Shown: in pieces, positions 10,712 to 18,780 of the stretch
Numbering within the stretch: the stretch's first letter is position 1
Layout: each line of letters opens with the position of its first letter
Assembly (NCBI RefSeq): GCF_000741165.1
Contig: NZ_JGYN01000006.1
Span: forward strand, 62,001-126,000
Length of the DNA: 64,000 nucleotides
Source of the DNA: Bifidobacterium biavatii DSM 23969
Lineage (GTDB): Bacteria; Actinomycetota; Actinomycetes; Actinomycetales; Bifidobacteriaceae
Reading direction: 5' to 3'
Made by a program: the position numbers and the translations under genes
Notes under the pieces: model-generated
Database searches by the model: none
What the model was told of the DNA's origin: nothing
What the model saw: only the letters and a program-made list of their open reading frames with translations

Positions 10712-11338
10712 ATGAAGGAAACCATGCGCCAACGCATCGCCGCGGGCAAGCTGTTCACCGATTATTGCGAAGGGTTGCCGGAGGATCGTCTCGCGGCCAA
10801 ACGTCGCATGAAGCGATTCAACGAACTCGATCCGGGTGATACGAAAGGCCGCGCAGCTCTGATAGGAGAGATTCTCGGTGCGCCATCGGACGCGTGGATC
10901 GAGCCGCCGTTCTATTTCTGCTACGGTACGAACATCACGCTCGGTGCCGGTACATACATCAACGTCAACTGCTCGTTCATCGACGACGGTCGCATCACCA
11001 TCGGCAAGCGCGTCATGTTCGGCCCGTCGGTGAACATCGCAACCGTCAGCCATCCGATCAACCCGGCCATGCGCGGATTCATGTTCGCCGATCCGGTCGC
11101 GATCGGCGACGACTGCTGGATCGGCGCGAACGTGACGATCTGCCCGGGCGTGACCATCGGCGAAGGCACGACGATCGGCGCGGGTTCGGTCGTCACGCAT
11201 GACATCCCCGCGCACGTCGTCGCGGTCGGCGTGCCCTGCCGCGTACTGCGTGAGATCAACGAACGCGACATGGCCGAATACCGTCCCGGCATGACCTTCG
11301 CCGACGATGAACTCGTGTGCGAGACTCGCGGCAAGTGA
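10712..11338 (+). CDS. Hexapeptide-repeat sugar O-acetyltransferase
   Basis: A 208-residue left-handed beta-helix enzyme of the maltose/galactoside acetyltransferase family (acetyl-CoA to the 6-OH of a sugar). It has the N-terminal Mac domain (MRQRIAAGKLFTDYCEGLPE), the substrate loop PPFYFCYGTNITLGAGTYIN, and the catalytic His in ATVSHPINP. The hexapeptide coil is WIGANVTICPGVTIGEGTTI, and the C-terminal cap ends in VPCRVLREI. The ribosome site GGAAAGGAAG precedes ATG 10712. It may be co-transcribed with the MATE gene. It is one of three such enzymes in the window, each in a different neighbourhood. Confidence 0.9.
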   Translation: MKETMRQRIAAGKLFTDYCEGLPEDRLAAKRRMKRFNELDPGDTKGRAALIGEILGAPSDAWIEPPFYFCYGTNITLGAGTYINVNCSFIDDGRITIGKRVMFGPSVNIATVSHPINPAMRGFMFADPVAIGDDCWIGANVTICPGVTIGEGTTIGAGSVVTHDIPAHVVAVGVPCRVLREINERDMAEYRPGMTFADDELVCETRGK

Positions 11339-11366
11339 TCTCTGGTGTGGAGGAGAATGGCGTGAT

Positions 11367-11957
11367 CTACGCGGCCTCCACGCCGCGCAGCAGGGTGTGC
11401 ACGTAGTCGTGGAGCTGTTCGCGGGTGAGTGGGTGGCCGCGCAGATACGCCCAGTCGAGCACGAGCATCACGGTGTTCGCGTAATGGTCGGCGATCAGAT
11501 CGACCGGCAGCGTGAACCGGTCCCGGTCGATGCAGGTGCGGATGATTTCGCGCGCCTGACGTTCGATGAACGAGCGGAGGCTGGCGAACATTGGGCCTTC
11601 GGGCGGGTTGTTCTTAAGGATCACGGCGAGTCGCGACGCGTGTGATTCCAGCAGGTCGGCCATTGCGTCGAGCGCCGTGTCCACGCGATGTTCCGGGTCG
11701 GTTGACGCGAGATCTGCAAGGTCGGCCTGTTTGGACAACGCGATCCAGCAGTAGTTCAGCAGGTCGTCGCGATCCTCGAAATAGTTGTAGAACGTGGCGC
11801 GCGGATAGCCGGCGCGTTCGCACAATTCGTTGACGCTGATGTCGGCGAACGACTTGGCTTGCAGCAGTGCCGTCATCGCATCAAAGAACGCGTCGAGCGT
11901 GCGCTGCGTGCCGCGCGTGATCTTGCCGGTGATGTCTTTCTTCATGGCTGTCAGCAT
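11367..11957 (-). CDS. TetR/AcrR-family repressor
   Basis: A 196-residue TetR-type regulator. The N-terminal HTH comprises TLDAFFDAMTALLQAKSFAD, the recognition part ISVNELCERAGYPRATFYNY and then FEDRDDL, a classical TetR pattern. The C-terminal half (about residues 60-196) is the variable ligand domain. Two starts are possible, 11957 and 11945; GGACG stands before the first. It diverges from an Old-Yellow-Enzyme-like reductase. The 87-bp intergenic region carries a perfect 10-bp inverted repeat near both promoters, so the protein probably represses both genes and responds to an electrophile or a substrate of that reductase. Confidence 0.87.
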   Translation of the reverse strand: MLTAMKKDITGKITRGTQRTLDAFFDAMTALLQAKSFADISVNELCERAGYPRATFYNYFEDRDDLLNYCWIALSKQADLADLASTDPEHRVDTALDAMADLLESHASRLAVILKNNPPEGPMFASLRSFIERQAREIIRTCIDRDRFTLPVDLIADHYANTVMLVLDWAYLRGHPLTREQLHDYVHTLLRGVEAA

Positions 11958-11962
11958 AGTCT

Positions 11963-12028
11963 AACGTCCATAATTTTGCAGATGTCTAAAAATATGTTAT
12001 TTTTTACAACTGTATAAATATGGACGTT
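11963..12028. promoter_or_regulatory. Operator half-sites between tetR and OYE gene
   Basis: AACGTCCATA (11963-11972) and TATGGACGTT (12019-12028) are exact reverse complements, 56 bp start to start. One lies next to the tetR start and the other directly after an extended -10-like TGTATAAAT (12011-12019) in front of the reductase gene. Either the pair is one looped operator or each is half of a separate site. The position fits TetR control of both genes. Confidence 0.6.
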
Positions 12029-12044
12029 TGGAAAGTTGGATATC

Positions 12045-13358
12045 ATGACAAATGACACGACTATGACGACTGCGACCTCGGCGGTGCCGACCGCCGAACC
12101 GCTGACCCTGCCCTGCGGCGTAACGGTCAAGAACCGCTTCTACAAATCCGCGATGAACGAGGCGCTCGCCGGACGCGACTGCGCGCCGACCGAAGCGCAC
12201 GTGCGCCTGTACCGTGCATGGGCGCGGGGCGGTGCCGGCGTGCTCGTTACCGGCAACGTGATGGTTGACCATACGCAGCTGGGGGAGCCTGGCAACGTCG
12301 CCGTCGAGGACGAACGCGACCTTGTGATGCTGCGCCGCTGGGCGGCGGCCGGCACCGAGAACGGAACGCACTGCTGGATGCAGATCAACCATCCCGGCAG
12401 GCAGTCGCCCGTCACCATCAACCCGCATCCACTCGCACCGAGCGCCGGCAAAATCGACGGCGAATACGGCCATTTCTTCGCCGAACCGACCGAACTGACC
12501 CGCAATCAAATCCGCGACATCATCCGCCGGTTCGCCAACACCGCGCGCATCGCCCAAAAGGCAGGCTTCACCGGTGTGGAGATCCACGCGGCGCACGGCT
12601 ACCTCATCAACCAGTTCCTCTCACCGCTCGACAACCATCGCACCGACGAATACGGCGGTAGCCTCGCCAACCGCGCCCGATTCTTGTTCGACGTGTTCGA
12701 CGCGGTGCGCGAGGCCGTTGGTCCGCAATTTCCGATCGCGGTGAAGCTCAACTCGTCCGACGTGCCGATCGCCGTCAAGGTCAACGAGCGCAACGACGCG
12801 CCGGGCGGCTTCAGCGAAGAGGAATCCATCTGGGTCATGAAGCAGCTCGAGGCGCGCGGTGTCGATCTCATCGACATCTCCGGCGGCACCTACGCGAAAC
12901 CGGTCATCCAGACCAACGGCGGTGCGGTCGAAGACCGCCGGCGCGGCGTCTACTTCACCGATTTCGCACGCCGAGTCAAAGGCGAACTGAGCGTGCCGGT
13001 CACCTTGACCGGCGGCTTCCGCAACGCCGCCGACATGAACCGCGCGCTGAGCGAAGGCATCACGCAGATGATCGGCATCGCCCGTCCGCTCGCGCTCGTG
13101 CCCGACCTGCCAAACTGCATCATCCGCGACGGCTGGCAGGGCTCCGTCGACCTGCCGCGCGTCACGACCGGCATCAAACCGCTCGACAAGGCGTTCGGCG
13201 GCATCCTCGTCATCAGCTGGTTTGAACTGCAGATGCACCGCATCGCGCGCGGCCACCGCCCTAACCCGCATATCGGCGGCATGCGCGCGCTGTTGTTTGC
13301 CATCAAGCAGCACGGTCCCGCCGCGCTCGCCCCGCGCCGCCGCAAAGGGCGGCAGTAA
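12045..13358 (+). CDS. NADH:flavin oxidoreductase (Old Yellow Enzyme family)
   Basis: A 437-residue FMN-dependent ene-reductase-like protein. It opens with the FMN-binding beta/alpha barrel (LPCGVTVKNRFYKSAMNEAL). HAAHGYLINQFLSPLDNHRT holds the active-site motif, and DEYGGSLANRARFLFDVFDA is highly conserved. SGGTY and GIARPLALVPDLP carry the phosphate-binding end. Members reduce activated C=C bonds or nitro groups with NAD(P)H. ATG 12045 follows GGAAAG; a TTG at 12036 is in frame but less likely. It is divergent from the TetR repressor and under a putative shared operator. It has no extra C-terminal iron-sulfur domain, unlike 2,4-dienoyl-CoA reductase. Confidence 0.9.
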   Translation: MTNDTTMTTATSAVPTAEPLTLPCGVTVKNRFYKSAMNEALAGRDCAPTEAHVRLYRAWARGGAGVLVTGNVMVDHTQLGEPGNVAVEDERDLVMLRRWAAAGTENGTHCWMQINHPGRQSPVTINPHPLAPSAGKIDGEYGHFFAEPTELTRNQIRDIIRRFANTARIAQKAGFTGVEIHAAHGYLINQFLSPLDNHRTDEYGGSLANRARFLFDVFDAVREAVGPQFPIAVKLNSSDVPIAVKVNERNDAPGGFSEEESIWVMKQLEARGVDLIDISGGTYAKPVIQTNGGAVEDRRRGVYFTDFARRVKGELSVPVTLTGGFRNAADMNRALSEGITQMIGIARPLALVPDLPNCIIRDGWQGSVDLPRVTTGIKPLDKAFGGILVISWFELQMHRIARGHRPNPHIGGMRALLFAIKQHGPAALAPRRRKGRQ

Positions 13359-13468
13359 GTCGTCGATGACTGCCGGCCATGAATTCACGAGGGTCATCTA
13401 ACACGCCGCCGCCCGCCATGCGGACGTCATGATGGACGCGAGTCGCGCGCGGGACTAGCGTGAAGCGC

Positions 13469-14254
13469 ATGGTCGTATGGGATTCCCAACAGTATCTGCG
13501 ATTCAACAAGGAACGCACGCAGCCGTCACGCGATCTTGCCGCGCAACTGCCACCGGACGACGGGACGGTCGCGCGCGTGCTCGACATCGGCTGCGGGCCG
13601 GGCAACAGCACTGCCGTGCTGCGCGAACGCTACCCGCACGCGACGATCCTCGGCATCGACAATTCGCCCGAGATGATCGACGCGGCGCGCGCCGCCCATC
13701 CCGACATCGACTTCGCGCTGTGCGACGTGTCGAAGCCGGACGAACTGGCCGCGTTGCCGCACGATTTCGACGTCGTGTTCTCCAACGCGTGCATCCAATG
13801 GGTGCCCGACCATGAGCGTCTCGTCCCCGCGATGCTCGGCCTGCTACGGTCGGGCGGCGTGCTGGCCGTGCAGACGCCGATGAACTACGAGGAGCCGATC
13901 CACCGCATCATCAAGGAGCTCGTGCACTCGCCGGCCTATGCGGACCGGTTGCCGCAAAGCCGCGAGTTCTACAACCTCACGCCGCCCGAATACTGGGAGC
14001 TGCTGCACGCGAACGCAGAAACGTTCCGCATCTGGAAAATCACATACATGCACACGCTGCCCTCGCACGAGGCCATCATGGACTGGTACCGCGGCACCGG
14101 GCTGCGCCCGTACCTGCAGGCGCTTGCAGACGACGGCGAACGAGCGGCATTCGAACGCGCGGTGTTCGAGCGGGTCCGCGAGGAGTATCCGACGCAGTCG
14201 GACGGCAGCATCATCTTCCCGTTCCCGCGATTCTTCTTCACTGCCGTCCGGTAG
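13469..14254 (+). CDS. tam: Trans-aconitate 2-methyltransferase-like protein
   Basis: A 261-residue SAM-dependent methyltransferase closely resembling E. coli Tam across its length. W-x-x-x-x-YLRF-x-x-ER-x-x-P opens the protein, motif I is VLDIGCGPGNSTAVLRERYP, and GIDNSPEMIDAARAA is motif II. SNACIQWVPDHERLVPAMLG and SHEAIMDWYRGTGLRPYLQ match the characteristic central and C-terminal parts. Tam methylates trans-aconitate, a spontaneous and inhibitory by-product of the aconitase step. ATG 13469 is given; a GTG at 13460 is an equal alternative. A strong bidirectional hairpin follows the stop, separating it from the convergent flavodoxin-like gene. Confidence 0.88.
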   Translation: MVVWDSQQYLRFNKERTQPSRDLAAQLPPDDGTVARVLDIGCGPGNSTAVLRERYPHATILGIDNSPEMIDAARAAHPDIDFALCDVSKPDELAALPHDFDVVFSNACIQWVPDHERLVPAMLGLLRSGGVLAVQTPMNYEEPIHRIIKELVHSPAYADRLPQSREFYNLTPPEYWELLHANAETFRIWKITYMHTLPSHEAIMDWYRGTGLRPYLQALADDGERAAFERAVFERVREEYPTQSDGSIIFPFPRFFFTAVR

Positions 14255-14273
14255 CTATTCCGGATGGCGACAG

Positions 14274-14317
14274 CGTTGGGGCTGCCGATCGACGATCATC
14301 AATCGGCAGCCCCAACG
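14274..14317. terminator. Bidirectional hairpin terminator
   Basis: CGTTGGGGCTGCCGAT (14274-14289) pairs perfectly with ATCGGCAGCCCCAACG (14302-14317) around a 12-bp loop. It lies between two convergent genes (tam and the quinone-reductase-like gene), so it probably stops transcription from both sides. Only a short T-run follows on the + side. Confidence 0.8.
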
Positions 14318-14340
14318 TGCTTTCGACAATTGGCAGGAAC

Positions 14341-14868
14341 TTATTCCGCGATCAGCGCATCTTGATAGCGGCGTCCGACATCGGCGAGCGCTGCATCGTC
14401 CAGTTCCATCGACTCGAACACGACGAACGGTTTGCGCCACACGGCGTGCGTGTACCGGGCCATCATGCGGTACGGCGAAAGCACTTCGTCGATCGTCGCG
14501 CCCTCGTCGACCGGCTGGTATTCGGTCTCCGGGCCGCCCGCGGTCGTGGCTACCATGATCTGCTTGCCGCGAAGCGCCTCGCCGTCCGGTCCGTACGCCC
14601 AACCGAACGCCAGCACCTTGTCCTCCCACTCCTTGAGCAGCGCGGGGGAGGAGTACCAGTACAGCGGAAATTGCAGCACGATGCGGTCGTGATCCTCGAC
14701 CAGCCGCTGTTCGATGGCCACGTCGATCGCACCGTCCGGATAGAGAGCGTACTCGTCGCGCACGGTCACCGTGTCGGCCGGCAGTTCGCGCGCGGCCCGG
14801 ACCAGCGCCGCGTTCGCGCGCGACTGACCGGCAAGATTCGGATGGAACACCAGCACCAGGGTTTTCAT
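14341..14868 (-). CDS. Flavodoxin-fold NAD(P)H:quinone reductase
   Basis: A 175-residue FMN/FAD-dependent oxidoreductase of the KefF/MdaB/NQO family. The flavin-phosphate loop is HPNLAGQSRANAALVRAARE at residues 9-28. The conserved quinone/flavin stretch is VLQFPLYWYSSPALLKEWED, followed by AFGWAYG and VATTAGGPETEY. Such enzymes reduce quinones by two electrons, avoiding semiquinone formation. The start at 14868 is preceded by AAAGGAGATCGC on the coding strand, a good ribosome site. It stands between the convergent tam gene and an SDR about 190 bp upstream. Together with the neighbouring reductases it suggests a quinone/electrophile defence function. Confidence 0.88.
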   Translation of the reverse strand: MKTLVLVFHPNLAGQSRANAALVRAARELPADTVTVRDEYALYPDGAIDVAIEQRLVEDHDRIVLQFPLYWYSSPALLKEWEDKVLAFGWAYGPDGEALRGKQIMVATTAGGPETEYQPVDEGATIDEVLSPYRMMARYTHAVWRKPFVVFESMELDDAALADVGRRYQDALIAE

Positions 14869-15059
14869 AAGCGATCTCCTTTACGTCCGTTACGCCTTTA
14901 CGGCGATGTGAAAGGCCGTCACTTACGCATGGTACCGCCGGCCTCGGGCATGTTCCGGAGGGTTATGCCCGACGTGGGATGTGTCGCTTCGGCCGATCGA
15001 TGATGGCGTGCGGTGCATCCACTGTGCTTGAGGTGCGACGCAAGATCTGATGAGGACGG

Positions 15060-15779
15060 TCACCACGGCAGCGGCTTGCCGTCGCGGAAGAAGCCGCCGG
15101 TCGGGCCGTCGTCGGGCAGTGTCGCCGCCCAGGTCACGCTTTTGGCGCTCACCTCGACCGGTCGGCCGAACATGCCGGATTCGTATGTGTCGGTGATGTC
15201 CGGGCAGACCGCGTTGACGAGGATATGGTCGGCGGCGAGCTCCTTCGCCGTCTTGATCGTCAGCCCGTTGAGTGCGAGCTTGGAAATGCCGTAGCCGGAC
15301 GCGGGAATGCCCATGCTGCCGTGCAGGAAGCCGTACTGCGGGTCGCCGTACGAGCCGGCGCCGCTGGACACGTTGACGATACGGCCGTGATCCGACTTGC
15401 GCAGCAGCGGGATGAACCGTTGGGTCACGATCCATGTGCCGATGACGTTCGTGTCGAGCACGGCGCGCATTTCGGCGATGTCCTGTTGTTCGACGGACGC
15501 GCCGGCGCGCATGGACGCCGCGTTGTTGACCAGCACGTCGAGCCGGCCGAAGCGACGGTCGACTTCCGCGGCCGCCGCAGCGACGGACGCCTCGTCCGTG
15601 GTGTCGAGCCGCACGCTGCTTGCGGAAATGCCCTGATCGGTCAGTTCCTGCGTGAGCTGCGCGAGCTCCGGCCGGCGTGCGGCAAGGATGACGTGATAGC
15701 CGGCCTCGCCGAGCTGGCGGGCGGTTTCGTATCCGAGTCCGCCTTTGCGGTCCGAGCCGGTGATGAGTGTGATCTGCAT
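15060..15779 (-). CDS. Short-chain dehydrogenase/reductase
   Basis: A 239-residue classical SDR. The N-terminal Rossmann motif is given as TGSDRKGGLGYETARQL (TGxxxGxG with a small insertion). The NNAAS region is VLVNNAASMRAG. The catalytic Ser lies in NVSSGAG and the Tyr-x-x-x-Lys in GYGISKLALNG, followed by VNAVCPDITDTYESG. The substrate is probably a carbonyl compound reduced with NADPH (an Arg after strand 2, AARRPE, favours NADP). The start 15779 has AAGGAGC upstream on the coding strand. Downstream of a flavodoxin-like gene in the same direction (183 bp), with a repeat in the gap. Confidence 0.88.
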   Translation of the reverse strand: MQITLITGSDRKGGLGYETARQLGEAGYHVILAARRPELAQLTQELTDQGISASSVRLDTTDEASVAAAAAEVDRRFGRLDVLVNNAASMRAGASVEQQDIAEMRAVLDTNVIGTWIVTQRFIPLLRKSDHGRIVNVSSGAGSYGDPQYGFLHGSMGIPASGYGISKLALNGLTIKTAKELAADHILVNAVCPDITDTYESGMFGRPVEVSAKSVTWAATLPDDGPTGGFFRDGKPLPW

Positions 15780-15852
15780 GATGATGCTCCTTGGTGGTGT
15801 GTTTGTTGGCGTGTTTGGTGTTTTGTCGGGTTTGCACTGCTGCATCTTCTTC

Positions 15853-15896
15853 AGTTCCCCTTATCGGGGGGTGGTCGCGAAGTGACTGAGGGGTAG
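15853..15896. repeat. Intergenic repeat, second copy
   Basis: The stretch AGTTCCCCTTATCGGGGGG, then TGGTCGCGAAGTGACTGAGG and GGTAG, folds into a short CCCC/GGGG hairpin. It aligns with the 1580-1624 element over the GTC...GACTGAGGG part. It lies in the gap between the SDR and flavodoxin-like genes, upstream of the SDR start. It has the look of a decayed member of a dispersed intergenic repeat family. Confidence 0.45.
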
Positions 15897-15962
15897 TCAG
15901 AACCCATCGCATTAAGTCCGACAAAGTGCCAGTGACGTGCCGTACGGTTCGGAACGCGCGAG

Positions 15963-16478
15963 TCAGAACTCGCGGCCGAGTTCGCGCGCCTTGTCGAGAT
16001 ACGGGGTGCCGGCCACCTGGCCGGGCGCGAACACGCCGGCCGCCAGCACGGAGCCCTTGATCTTCCAGCCGAGGCTTTCGCCGAAGCACATCTGGTAGTA
16101 GCCGAGCACGTTCTTGGCGAGCACTTCCTCCGGGCTGGCGCCGGCGACCAACAGCGCCGACTCCTTGCAGGCCAGATCGTCGTGCGCGTCGAACGGCAGA
16201 CGGTCCATCATCGCCTTGATCTGCGCCGAGAACTGCATCCAGTAGGTCGGTGTGGCGATCACGATGCCATCTGCCGCCTTCATCTGCTCCATCACCTGCG
16301 TCATGTCGTCGGCCGGCTGGTCGTAACCGGTGAACGGCGCGATGTTCATGTTCGCGAGCGTGAGCTTGGTCGCGGTGTTGCCGGCTGCTTCGACGCCTTC
16401 GATGAACGCGTCGGCGAGCATGTCGGCGTTGCCGCCCTTGGTCGGGCTGCCCTGGATGACGAGAATGTGCTTGGCCAT
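15963..16478 (-). CDS. Flavodoxin family NADPH-dependent FMN reductase
   Basis: A 171-residue flavodoxin-like oxidoreductase. The flavin-phosphate motif VIQGSPTKGGNADMLADAF is at residues 6-24, and TPTYWMQFSAQIKAMMDRLP carries the conserved TPxYW flavin contact. The iron-sulfur cysteine pattern found after the second strand in related iron-sulfur flavoproteins is absent (FTGYDQPADD instead), so it is a simple flavoprotein. AAAGGACAG precedes ATG 16478 on the coding strand. It is divergent from an HxlR-type regulator, which in other bacteria often controls such quinone or nitro reductases. Confidence 0.87.
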   Translation of the reverse strand: MAKHILVIQGSPTKGGNADMLADAFIEGVEAAGNTATKLTLANMNIAPFTGYDQPADDMTQVMEQMKAADGIVIATPTYWMQFSAQIKAMMDRLPFDAHDDLACKESALLVAGASPEEVLAKNVLGYYQMCFGESLGWKIKGSVLAAGVFAPGQVAGTPYLDKARELGREF

Positions 16479-16647
16479 GATCTGTCCTTTCGGTCGGTTG
16501 CTGGTTGTGTTGGCCGTCTTGCCGTGGCGGTCGTTATGCGCTCCGCCACGATCCGATAAGGACAGTATGCATGAGTACATATACTTTTCGTTCTTAGAAT
16601 AAAAAACTGATTTTTGGAATATGGCAACGATGTTAGGATGGGAAACC

Positions 16648-17163
16648 ATGAGTGAGCAAGTTGAATCCAATGCAACGGCGACGCCACGCGACGTGAACAC
16701 CGCCGCAGATGACATCGCATGCGCATCCGCGGACGAAGACGCCGGGACTGCGGCGCATATTCAGGCGCATCCCGTGTCGGCCGCTTCCGACACGGCCGTT
16801 TCCGTAGGGGGCGGCGCAAGTCTCACCGCGCCCACCTGCGCCATCGGCTACGCGTTCAAGGCGATCGAGGGCAAGTGGAAGCTGCCGGTCATGTACGTGC
16901 TGTCCGTGCGCGGCGCCGCCCGCTACAACGAGATCAAACGTGAGCTTGGCATCACCAACATGATGCTCACTAACACGCTGCGCGACCTCGAGGAATACGG
17001 GCTCGTCAGCCGCACCCAATACAACGAGGTGCCGCCGCGCGTCGAATACGCGCTCACCGCCAACGGTTACGCCATCATCCCCGCCTTGAAGGAATTCGAA
17101 AAATGGGGCCAGCGCCTGCTCGACGCGCGCGATCCCACTGGTGGTGATAGTTCGGCGGAGTAA
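16648..17163 (+). CDS. HxlR-family transcriptional regulator
   Basis: A 171-residue winged-helix regulator. The HxlR core starts with APTCAIGYAFKAIEGKWKLP, including the single conserved Cys used for redox sensing in HypR/QorR-type members. It continues with ARYNEIKRELGITNMMLTNT and LRDLEEYGLVSR. About 55 residues before the core form a low-complexity Ala/Asp/Thr-rich extension that most HxlR proteins lack. GGATGGGA precedes ATG 16648. It is divergent from the flavodoxin-like reductase (169 bp apart), its probable target. A double-hairpin repeat follows 50 bp after the stop. Confidence 0.87.
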   Translation: MSEQVESNATATPRDVNTAADDIACASADEDAGTAAHIQAHPVSAASDTAVSVGGGASLTAPTCAIGYAFKAIEGKWKLPVMYVLSVRGAARYNEIKRELGITNMMLTNTLRDLEEYGLVSRTQYNEVPPRVEYALTANGYAIIPALKEFEKWGQRLLDARDPTGGDSSAE

Positions 17164-17212
17164 ACAAGTCTGCGCTGAACTCGCTCCTTGGCATCTTTCC
17201 AGATCTTCATTC

Positions 17213-17319
17213 TCTGTATGTTCGCGCATGTACGGTATCTGCGCGAATATACAGACGTTTGAGGTGCGTCTATCCTCTGTATGTTCGCGCGGCTCACGTG
17301 ATTACGCGAACATACAGAG
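17213..17319 (+). repeat. Double-hairpin element, copy 1
   Basis: There are two hairpins in a row. Hairpin A has arms TCTGTATGTTCGCGC (17213-17227) and GCGCGAATATACAGA (17241-17255), 15 bp with one G-T wobble, and a 13-nt loop. A 19-nt linker follows. Hairpin B has arms CTCTGTATGTTCGCG (17275-17289) and CGCGAACATACAGAG (17305-17319), a perfect 15 bp, and a 15-nt loop containing GGCTCACGTGAT. A second copy with the same spacings and compensatory stem changes lies at 18781-18887. No T-run follows, so a simple intrinsic terminator is unlikely. Confidence 0.88.
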
Positions 17320-17410
17320 AACGTGGGATGGCTGTAACGGTCATATACCATAATTCGTCGCAAAAGAACAGTCTGTTGCGGAACGGACCAGTCCCGTATG
17401 CTGTGTATGC

Positions 17411-18259
17411 GTGAACGAACATGTTATGGACGAACAGACAGAACGTGCCGCAAAGGCGACGGATATCCCGGCATCCTGTTTGCCGCAATCCGACCGTGAC
17501 GTGGAGCATATGCAGGGGCACTGGGTGCTGGCCCGACTTGGCAAACGGGTGCTCAGACCGGGTGGCGAACGACTGACCAAGCGCATGCTCGCGCAAGTGA
17601 CGATCACCGGACGTCGCGTGGTGGAATTTGCGCCGGGACTGGGACGCACCACGCGTCTGATCATGGCGGCCGGCCCGTCGGCATATACCGGTATCGATCG
17701 GGACGAACGGGTGGTGGACATCATCAAACCATTGGCGGACTCGGTGAATGGCACTTGCGTGCAGGCCGACGCCGCGAGCACGGGATTGCCGTCCGAATCC
17801 GCGGATGTGGTGATCGGCGAGGCCATGCTCACCATGCAGTCCGAACGTGGCAAACGGGCGATCATCGCCGAGGCGCATCGACTGCTCAAACCGGGCGGCC
17901 TGTACGCGATCCACGAGATGGGACTTGCACCGAACGATCTCGACGAATCGGTCAAGGACGCCATCCGCAAGGATCTCGCCCGGGCCATCAAAGTCAACGC
18001 ACGACCGCTGACCGATGCCGAATGGCGGTCGCTGCTCGAATCCGAGGGATTCGAAGTGCTGCGGAGCGGCAGCGAGCCGATGGCGTTGCTCAAGATGCGT
18101 CGCAATCTGGCGGACGAGGGCGTATCCGGCGTGCTGCGGATCATGCACAACGTACTGGCCCACCGCGATTTGCGGGCTCGCGTATTGCAGATGCGGCGCG
18201 TGTTCAATGAGTACGGCGACAAGCTGACCGGCGTCGCGTTCGTGGCGCGCCGAAAGTAG
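17411..18259 (+). CDS. SAM-dependent methyltransferase, small-molecule type
   Basis: A 282-residue class I methyltransferase. GHWVLARLGKRVLRPGGERL precedes motif I VVEFAPGLGRTTRLIM; GIDRDERVVD follows strand 2, and SADVVIGEAMLTMQSERGKR is the post-II region. The stretch LLKPGGLYAIHEMG matches the typical post-motif loop. The start is uncertain: GTG 17411 or ATG 17426, neither with a ribosome site, so translation may be leaderless. The conserved G-H-W-x-L opening resembles arsenite- or phosphatidyl-type methyltransferase relatives, but no CxxC or Cys pair for arsenite is seen. A cupin gene follows 142 bp downstream in the same direction. Confidence 0.82.
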   Translation: MNEHVMDEQTERAAKATDIPASCLPQSDRDVEHMQGHWVLARLGKRVLRPGGERLTKRMLAQVTITGRRVVEFAPGLGRTTRLIMAAGPSAYTGIDRDERVVDIIKPLADSVNGTCVQADAASTGLPSESADVVIGEAMLTMQSERGKRAIIAEAHRLLKPGGLYAIHEMGLAPNDLDESVKDAIRKDLARAIKVNARPLTDAEWRSLLESEGFEVLRSGSEPMALLKMRRNLADEGVSGVLRIMHNVLAHRDLRARVLQMRRVFNEYGDKLTGVAFVARRK

Positions 18260-18401
18260 CGTCCGGTCGGGAAGTGGATACGCTTAGAAAGACATGCGCG
18301 GTGAAGCGGCCGTCGCATGATGGATGCCCTTGCATCGCAATGGTGCCGACGCGTACGTGCGGTTGCGCCGCAAGGACAATGGAATATGAAGGAGTTCGAT
18401 G

Positions 18402-18749
18402 ATGAGCGAACAGACGAACGAAACCCAGCCGTCCGATGTGATGGAGTTCATCGGTGATCTAGGATCACTGGTCGAAGTGCAGCCAGAGGCCACGGTTTCG
18501 CGCACGGTGATGCAGGTGGAGGGCGCCAACGTGGTGCTCTTCTCCTTCGACAAAGGGCAGGAGCTGAGCGAACATACCGCCGCCATGCCGGTGCTCGTGC
18601 AATGCCTTGAAGGACATCTCAAGATCACTGGCGGTGGCAAGACCGTGGATCTCGTGCCGGGCGGCATCCTGCATTTCCCGACCCGACTGCCGCACGCGGT
18701 CTATGCGGAAGAGGCGTCGAAGATGATGCTCATTATGATGCGACGCTAA
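18402..18749 (+). CDS. Small cupin-domain protein
   Basis: A 115-residue single-cupin protein. The usual cupin motif 1 (G-x5-H-x-H-x3-E) is degraded: FDKGQELSEHTAAMPVLVQC keeps one His of the metal site. LEGHLKITGGGKTVDLVPGG is the central strand pair, and HFPTRLPHAVYAEEASKMML carries the second-motif His. Such proteins bind a metal or a small ligand, and many are of unknown function. GAAGGAG before 18399/18402 sets the start; 18402 has the better spacing. It lies after a methyltransferase on the same strand and before a second double-hairpin repeat. Confidence 0.8.
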   Translation: MSEQTNETQPSDVMEFIGDLGSLVEVQPEATVSRTVMQVEGANVVLFSFDKGQELSEHTAAMPVLVQCLEGHLKITGGGKTVDLVPGGILHFPTRLPHAVYAEEASKMMLIMMRR

Positions 18750-18780
18750 GCGCGCACCGCCGATTCCTTTGTCGGAATTC

